DNA from: DASRPD01 sp035646535
GTDB taxonomy: Bacteria; Actinomycetota; Acidimicrobiia; IMCC26256; JANYLB01
Assembly (NCBI GenBank): GCA_035646535.1
Contig: DASRPD010000113.1
Location: 1 to 9,843, forward strand
Reading direction: 5' to 3'
Length of the DNA: 9,843 nucleotides
This document shows, in pieces, positions 5,939 through 9,843 of this stretch. The notes under the pieces were generated by a model. The model saw only the letters and a list, made by a program, of their open reading frames with translations, ran no database searches and was not told the origin of the DNA. How positions within the stretch are numbered: the first letter of the stretch is position 1; each line of letters starts with the position of its first letter. Made by a program: the position numbers and the translations under genes.

Positions 5939-6817
5939 GTGGCAGAACGGTTCAGCTCGATTGACGACGTCCTCACGCGCCTGGCGGGCGTGGAGTACCT
6001 CGCCGACACCGGCATCGCGGGCGTCGTGTTCCTCGCGGATCGGCTCGAGAAGCCGGTGCTCGTCGAGGGCCCGGCCGGCGTCGGCAAGACGGAGCTCGCC
6101 AAGGCGATTGCCGAGACCGTGGGGGCGCGGCTCATCCGGTTGCAGTGCTACGAGGGTCTCGACGAGGCCAAGGCCCTGTACGAATGGAACTACAAGAAGC
6201 AGCTCCTCCGCATCCAGGCCGATCGGGAACACGAGAGCGACTGGGCCGAGGTCGAATCCGACATCTTCTCCGAGCCTTTCCTCCTGACCCGGCCGCTGCT
6301 CGAGGCCATCCGGGCCGAAGAACCCGTCGTGCTGCTCATCGACGAGGTCGACCGGGTCGAGATCGAGACCGAGGCGCTGTTGCTCGAGGTGCTGTCGGAC
6401 TTCCAGGTGTCGATCCCCGAGCTCGGCACCATCGAGGGCAAGCAGCGGCCCATGGTGGTGCTCACCTCGAACAACACCCGCGAGCTGTCCGAGGCGTTGA
6501 AGCGCCGGTGCCTGTTCCTCCACATCGACTACCCGGACCTCGAGCGTGAGCGGGAGATCGTGCGGGTGCGCGTCCCCGAGATCGACGAAGCGCTCGCCGA
6601 ACAGGTCGCGCAGGTCGTGCGGTCGATCCGGGCGCTGGATCTCAAGAAGGCCCCGTCGGTGTCGGAGACGATCGACTGGGCCCGGACGCTGCTGTACCTG
6701 GGGCGCAACGAGATCGATCCCGAGACAATCGGCGAGACGCTGCACGTGCTCCTCAAGTACCAGTCCGACATTGTCAAGGCCCGCAAGGAGCTCGTCCCCG
6801 ACAAGCCCCGGTCGTGA
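5939..6817 (+). CDS. MoxR/CoxD-type AAA+ ATPase
   Basis: Predicted cytoplasmic AAA+ ATPase of 292 residues. The nucleotide site is complete: Walker A GPAGVGKT (44-51), Walker B LLIDEVDR (132-139), sensor 1 TSNN (176-179) and an arginine-finger region ALKRRCLF (186-193), with a helical lid after about 200. The motif CYEGLDEAKALYEWNYKKQLL (70-90) is typical of the MoxR subgroup containing CoxD of CO-dehydrogenase operons. Members of this family usually pair with a VWA protein and act as chaperones or remodelling factors that mature metalloenzymes or other complexes. The expected VWA partner follows after 10 nt. No CO-dehydrogenase or other client is visible, so the substrate is unknown. The location directly behind proA is unexpected. 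Confidence 0.9.
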   Translation: MAERFSSIDDVLTRLAGVEYLADTGIAGVVFLADRLEKPVLVEGPAGVGKTELAKAIAETVGARLIRLQCYEGLDEAKALYEWNYKKQLLRIQADREHESDWAEVESDIFSEPFLLTRPLLEAIRAEEPVVLLIDEVDRVEIETEALLLEVLSDFQVSIPELGTIEGKQRPMVVLTSNNTRELSEALKRRCLFLHIDYPDLEREREIVRVRVPEIDEALAEQVAQVVRSIRALDLKKAPSVSETIDWARTLLYLGRNEIDPETIGETLHVLLKYQSDIVKARKELVPDKPRS

Positions 6818-6827
6818 GGCGCCGGTC

Positions 6828-8351
6828 GTGCACTGGGCCAAGCTGCGTGAAGCGATGAGTGCCGGCGGAGAGATGGTGGCGATCCCGGTCGAGGCCACGA
6901 TGCTCGATGTCCTGCAGGGCTTCGTGCACGAGCTGCGCGCCGCGGGTCTGCCCGTGTCGATGACCGAGAACCTCGATGCCATGCGCGCCTTGGAGGTCGT
7001 CGCGATCGAGGACCGCGAGTCGTTCAAGTCAGCCCTCGGCGCCACGCTGGTCAAGCATCACCACCACCGGCCGGCGTTCGAGACCGTGTTCGACGTGTAC
7101 TTCTCGCTCCTCACCGCCGGGGTGCACGGCGACGGCCTCACGAGCGACGAGATGGAGGGCGCCGAGTCGGCGGACATGGCCCAGCCGGGGACCGGCGGCT
7201 CGGGCGGCGAGGGTCAGGTCTCGAACGAGGAGCTGGCCGAGATGCTCCTCGCCGCGCTCATGACGATGGACCGGGAGCAGCTCCGTCAGCTCGCGGCGGC
7301 TGCGGTCACCCGCTTCGCGGGGATGGAGCCCGGCCGGCCGGTCGGCGGCACGTATTACCTGTACCGAACGCTGCGCCAGCTCGACTACGACAGCCTGGTT
7401 TCCAAGATGATGGCCCGGGCGGCCGATCAACCCGCCGACAACGCGCCCGACGCGCCCGATGACACCGACTCACTCGCCGAGCGTTTCCGCCAGGAGGAAT
7501 TCCAGGAGCGGTTGCGAGTGCTGCGCGAGCTCGTCGAGGCCGAGATCCGACGGCGCTTGGTTGCCGATCGCGGTGCCGAGGCGATGGCGCGCACGTTGCG
7601 CAAGCCGCTCCCCGAGGACGTCGACTTCATGCACGCGTCGCGCGAAGAGATGCAGGCGCTCCAGCGTGCGATCTACCCGCTCACCCGCGCCATGGCGGCG
7701 CGCCTCGCGCAGCGAAGGAAGCGGCGCAACCGGGGTCATCTCGATTTCCGGGCGACGGTTCGCCACTCCCTGTCCTACGGCGGCGTGCCCGCGGAGCCGA
7801 AGTTCCGCCACCCGCGCCCCAGTCGGCCCGAGATCATGGTCGTGGCCGACATCTCCGGTTCGGTGGCGAGCTTCGCTCGGTTCACGCTCCAATTCGTCTA
7901 CGCGATGGCGGCCCAGTTCTCCAAGGTGCGCTCGTGGGTCTTCATCGACGGGATCGACGAGGTGACCAAGTACTTCCAGGAGGCGGACGAGATCACCGAC
8001 GCGGTGCACCGGGTCAACACCGAGGCGGACGTTGTCTGGGTGGACGGCCACTCCGACTACGGCCACGCGTTCGAGGCGTTCTACGACCGTCACTTCACCG
8101 AGATCACCAAGAAGACGTCGGTGATCCTCCTCGGCGACGCGCGCAACAACTACCACGCGTCGGAAGCCTGGGTCGTCGACGAGCTTCGTTCGCGGGCCCG
8201 TCACGTCTACTGGCTGAACCCCGAGCCCCTGGGCTACTGGGACAGCGGCGACTCGATCGTCTCCGAGTACGGCAAGTACTGCGACGGTGTGTACGAGTGC
8301 CGCAACCTGCGTCAGCTCGAACGGTTCGTCTCCGCCATCGTCGACGGCTGA
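6828..8351 (+). CDS. CoxE-type VWA domain protein
   Basis: Predicted partner of the preceding AAA+ ATPase, 507 residues if started at this GTG. An N-terminal helical region begins MLDVLQGFVHELRAAGLPVS (25-44). A Gly/Ser-rich linker follows (about 120-131), then a charged helical middle (about 215-300) and a basic RRKRRNRGHLDF stretch (297-308) of the kind that precedes the VWA domain in CoxE-like proteins. The C-terminal VWA domain (about 335-505) has a metal-ion site with DISGS at 341-345, HSDYGHAF at 408-415 and LLGDARNN at 434-441. No signal peptide or membrane segment is seen. The start is uncertain: the GTG has GAGG 8 nt upstream, but in-frame ATGs at 6855, 6873 and 6900 are alternatives, and 6900 matches the usual family N-terminus. 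Confidence 0.88.
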   Translation: MHWAKLREAMSAGGEMVAIPVEATMLDVLQGFVHELRAAGLPVSMTENLDAMRALEVVAIEDRESFKSALGATLVKHHHHRPAFETVFDVYFSLLTAGVHGDGLTSDEMEGAESADMAQPGTGGSGGEGQVSNEELAEMLLAALMTMDREQLRQLAAAAVTRFAGMEPGRPVGGTYYLYRTLRQLDYDSLVSKMMARAADQPADNAPDAPDDTDSLAERFRQEEFQERLRVLRELVEAEIRRRLVADRGAEAMARTLRKPLPEDVDFMHASREEMQALQRAIYPLTRAMAARLAQRRKRRNRGHLDFRATVRHSLSYGGVPAEPKFRHPRPSRPEIMVVADISGSVASFARFTLQFVYAMAAQFSKVRSWVFIDGIDEVTKYFQEADEITDAVHRVNTEADVVWVDGHSDYGHAFEAFYDRHFTEITKKTSVILLGDARNNYHASEAWVVDELRSRARHVYWLNPEPLGYWDSGDSIVSEYGKYCDGVYECRNLRQLERFVSAIVDG

Positions 8352-8361
8352 CCGACCACCG

Positions 8362-8389
8362 CGAGCGCCGCGCCCGGCGCGACGGCTCG
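8362..8389 (+). terminator. Weak hairpin after the VWA gene
   Basis: CGAGC (8362-8366) pairs with GCTCG (8385-8389), enclosing a small internal loop and a CGCG/CGCG inner stem. It begins 10 nt after the VWA stop and may end the proA operon transcript. No T-run follows. The rest of the 178-bp gap to 8529 shows nothing gene-like; its only other feature is a 10-bp palindrome, GGGTCGACCC, at 8416-8425. Confidence 0.3.
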
Positions 8390-8529
8390 GTAGGTCTGTG
8401 CGCTCCGGCTGGTCCGGGTCGACCCCGCGCGTGACCTGATGGATGATCGGTACGGCCCGCGCAGCCGAGAGTCGTTGTTCCGATGCGTGGCCGGCGACAG
8501 CGCCGAAGCTGTGTGCAACGCTGGGCGGT

Positions 8530-9286
8530 GTGGGGAAGCTTCGGACGGTGGCTGCCGCTGTGCCGGCGCTCGTTCTGGTGGGCGTTGCCGGCGGTCCCGC
8601 CGGCGCGGCGCCCTGCGGGTGGCCGTTTGACCGTTGACGCCGATCTCGAGATCTGCATGTAGCTCGGTGCCACCAAGACCGAGACCGCCTCGGTCCGGGC
8701 TCGGATCCGAAGTTCGACGAAGATCCGACGATTCACCTACGTCACCCACGCGCAGGCGCTCCGCGAGTACAACCGCGCCTACCCGAAGAACCGCTCGTTG
8801 GCCGAGCCCGTGACCGCCGCGCAGTTGCCCGCGTCATTCCGCATCGAGCTTGTCTCCGCGGGCGATGGTGGCGCGGTCATGTCAGCCCTCGAAGATCTCC
8901 CCGAGGTCGATCAGTTGCAGTGAGCCGCCAAGATCTTGGCGCCGTCTGTTCGCGCCGGAAGCTGCCGACATCTCGACCGTCACCTCGAGGTGTACATGCA
9001 GATGAGCGCGTCACCCGAGCAGACCGCCGCGGTCGAGACGGCCCTCGAGACCGCGAACGGAGTCCGATCGAGTCGATTCGTCTCGCGCGACGAGGCGCTC
9101 GGTGAGGCCGAGGATCTCTTTCGCGACAGGTCGGATCTCGTGGGCATCTCGGCGGCGGCCCTGCCGGAGTCGTTCAGGGTTGTGCTCAGACGGGGCGTCG
9201 GTGCGAAGGCCGCCGCCGCCGAGCTCCAGGCGCTCCCCGGCGTCGACGAGGTCTCCAGGCCGGCGCTGCGACCCGCGTACTGCTGA
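8530..9286 (+). pseudogene. Secreted protein with two tandem FtsX extracellular-like domains, disrupted
   Basis: A GTG at 8530 starts a clear signal peptide: MGKLR, then a hydrophobic stretch (AAAVPALVLVGVAGG) and an AGA-AP cleavage site. That frame stops at 8635-8637, but the next frame, open through the same stretch, continues as GGRLTVDADLEICM, so a frameshift lies somewhere around 8600-8630. Domain 1 is interrupted by TAG at 8660-8662, resumes LGATKTETASVRARI and RRFTYVTHAQALREY, and ends at TGA 8921-8923. The same frame then runs through domain 2 (DRHLEVYMQMSAS, SRFVSRDEALGEAE, LPESFRVVL, LPGVDEVSR) to 9286. Both domains resemble the extracellular loop of FtsX: the pattern V-x-F-V-S/T-x-x-x-A-L, then LPxSFR, then LPxVD. 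No permease membrane segments are present. By hand alignment about 24 of 86 positions match between domains. Sequencing error or recoding cannot be excluded. Confidence 0.6.
8936..9286 (+). CDS. FtsX extracellular-like domain, possible separately translated remnant
   Basis: This is the intact second domain of the broken gene above. It is open from a TTG at 8936 to the TGA at 9284-9286 (116 residues); GTG 8987 and ATG 8996 or 9002 are alternative starts. It keeps the full fold signature: LEVYMQMSASPEQTAAVETAL (17-37), RFVSRDEALGEAEDLF (49-64), LPESFRVVLRRG (75-86) and LPGVDEVSRP (100-109). In FtsX this domain sits outside the membrane and couples the FtsEX complex to peptidoglycan hydrolases or their activators. 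On its own this fragment has no signal peptide, so it would not reach that location. I think it is more likely part of the pseudogene than a live gene. Confidence 0.4.
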   Translation: MAPSVRAGSCRHLDRHLEVYMQMSASPEQTAAVETALETANGVRSSRFVSRDEALGEAEDLFRDRSDLVGISAAALPESFRVVLRRGVGAKAAAAELQALPGVDEVSRPALRPAYC

Positions 9287-9393
9287 AGTCCACCGATCGG
9301 CCAAGAGTCCATGCAGCGCTCACTTCGTTATGCGGAGCCGGGCCTCAGGTGCGAGATATTGCGGGACGGGGCCGATTCCTACGCGCACGCCGT

Positions 9394-9470
9394 AGGTGCC
9401 GGCCGGAAGAGCCGCACCGCGCCGCTTGTCGCACCGCGCTGTCCCGACCACTGCTACCGGCCGGGCACCT
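9394..9470. repeat. Inverted repeat in the convergent gap
   Basis: AGGTGCCGGCCGG (9394-9406) is complementary to CCGGCCGGGCACCT (9457-9470) over 13 pairs with one extra G, separated by 50 nt. The spacer holds a 10-bp direct repeat, CGCACCGCGC, at 9413-9422 and 9430-9439. The right arm overlaps the last codons of the minus-strand acetyltransferase. It may act as a terminator between converging genes or may be chance in GC-rich DNA. The rest of 9287-9453 shows nothing gene-like. Confidence 0.3.
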
Positions 9471-9843
9471 CGGGCGGGACCGGGTCGCGCCACATCGTCC
9501 ACGTCGGCGGCGCGTCGGGACCGTCGGGATGCAGGGTCTCGACGCGCTCGTAGCGGAACCGGGCGTAGAACGCGAGGTTCCGTTCCTTGTCCGTTTCGAG
9601 GTAGGTCGGTGCACCGAGCTCGTCCGCGTCGTCGTGGACCGTGGCCATCAACGCCCCACCGAGGCCTTGGCCCTGGGCCTCCGGTACGACACCGAGGACG
9701 GAGAGGTACCAGTGGTCGGCCTTCGGATGCGCCCGCTCGACGGCGCGCAGGTACCGCAGCGAAGGGGCGACCGATCGCGGTGCGAGCGGACCGAGCTTGA
9801 GCACACCAGCGAGCTGTTTGAGCTGACGAATCGCCGTCGGGGG
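9454..9843 (-). CDS. GNAT family N-acetyltransferase, C-terminal part (partial)
   Basis: The minus-strand frame is open from the window edge (9843) to TAG at 9454-9456, giving 129 residues. A GTG at 9804 could be read as a start, but the frame continues upstream with family-like sequence (IRQLKQLAGVLKLGPL), so the gene most likely begins beyond the window. The acetyl-CoA binding core is clear: HWYLSVLGVVPEAQGQGLG (visible residues 44-62) contains the Q-x-x-G-x-G/A type loop. LETDKERNLAFYARFRYERV (82-101) is the usual second half of the fold, with the N-x-x-F-Y feature. GNAT enzymes transfer an acetyl group from acetyl-CoA to an amine; the substrate here cannot be predicted. It converges on the FtsX-like pseudogene. 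Confidence 0.88.
   Translation of the reverse strand, partial: PPTAIRQLKQLAGVLKLGPLAPRSVAPSLRYLRAVERAHPKADHWYLSVLGVVPEAQGQGLGGALMATVHDDADELGAPTYLETDKERNLAFYARFRYERVETLHPDGPDAPPTWTMWRDPVPPEVPGR

Noticed and set aside
8439..8637. Small plus-strand frames starting near 8439 and 8443
   Set aside because: Only the part after GTG 8530 looks coding (signal peptide). The upstream portion has no ribosome site or recognisable sequence.
8921..8923. TGA as a selenocysteine codon
   Set aside because: The aligned residue in the sister domain is Arg, a TAG stop and a frameshift also interrupt the gene, and no selenoprotein gene is nearby.
9311..9553. 80-codon plus-strand open frame
   Set aside because: It runs antisense into the acetyltransferase gene, has no motif, and spans the convergent gap with its inverted repeat.

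Overview
This 9.8 kb window comes from a very GC-rich bacterial chromosome. I would place it in the Actinomycetota, possibly Acidimicrobiia-like. The reasons are the GC-rich codon bias, frequent GTG starts, long meaningless antisense reading frames, the rpmA-obgE-proB order, and two genes that look leaderless (TAnnnT exactly 6 nt before a GTG start). The placement is inference; no rRNA or other marker gene is present.

Layout. (1) 1-63 is the 3' end of rpmA (ribosomal protein L27). A 134-bp gap follows, with a pyrimidine-rich tract and a 13-bp stem-loop. (2) 198-2533 holds obgE and proB, overlapping by 4 nt (ATGA). (3) 2624-4333 encodes a metal-dependent N-acyl-D-amino-acid deacylase-type amidohydrolase, placed between proB and proA. 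(4) 4334-4617 is a 284-bp gap crowded with secondary structure: a candidate sigma70-type promoter, three successive hairpins, and a 24-bp palindrome touching the proA -10 box. (5) 4618-8351 is a tight operon of proA, a MoxR/CoxD-type AAA+ ATPase and a CoxE-type von Willebrand factor A (VWA) protein. (6) 8530-9286 is a decayed gene for a secreted protein with two tandem domains resembling the extracellular domain of the cell-division protein FtsX. Both in-frame stops can be explained by single C-to-T changes. (7) 9454-9843 (minus strand) is the C-terminal part of a GNAT acetyltransferase that runs off the window.

How the genes fit together. ProB and ProA catalyse the first two steps of proline synthesis from glutamate, but here they lie in two transcription units separated by the deacylase. 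The obgE and proA units both start with a leaderless-type promoter, while proB and the AAA+ gene inside the operons have good Shine-Dalgarno sequences. The AAA+ ATPase and VWA protein probably form a chaperone or remodelling pair whose client is unknown; no CO-dehydrogenase or other obvious client gene is visible.

The most unusual items are the tandem FtsX-domain pseudogene, the structured proA upstream region with its palindromic candidate operator, and the attachment of the MoxR/VWA pair to proA. I see no mobile element, CRISPR array, tRNA or rRNA.
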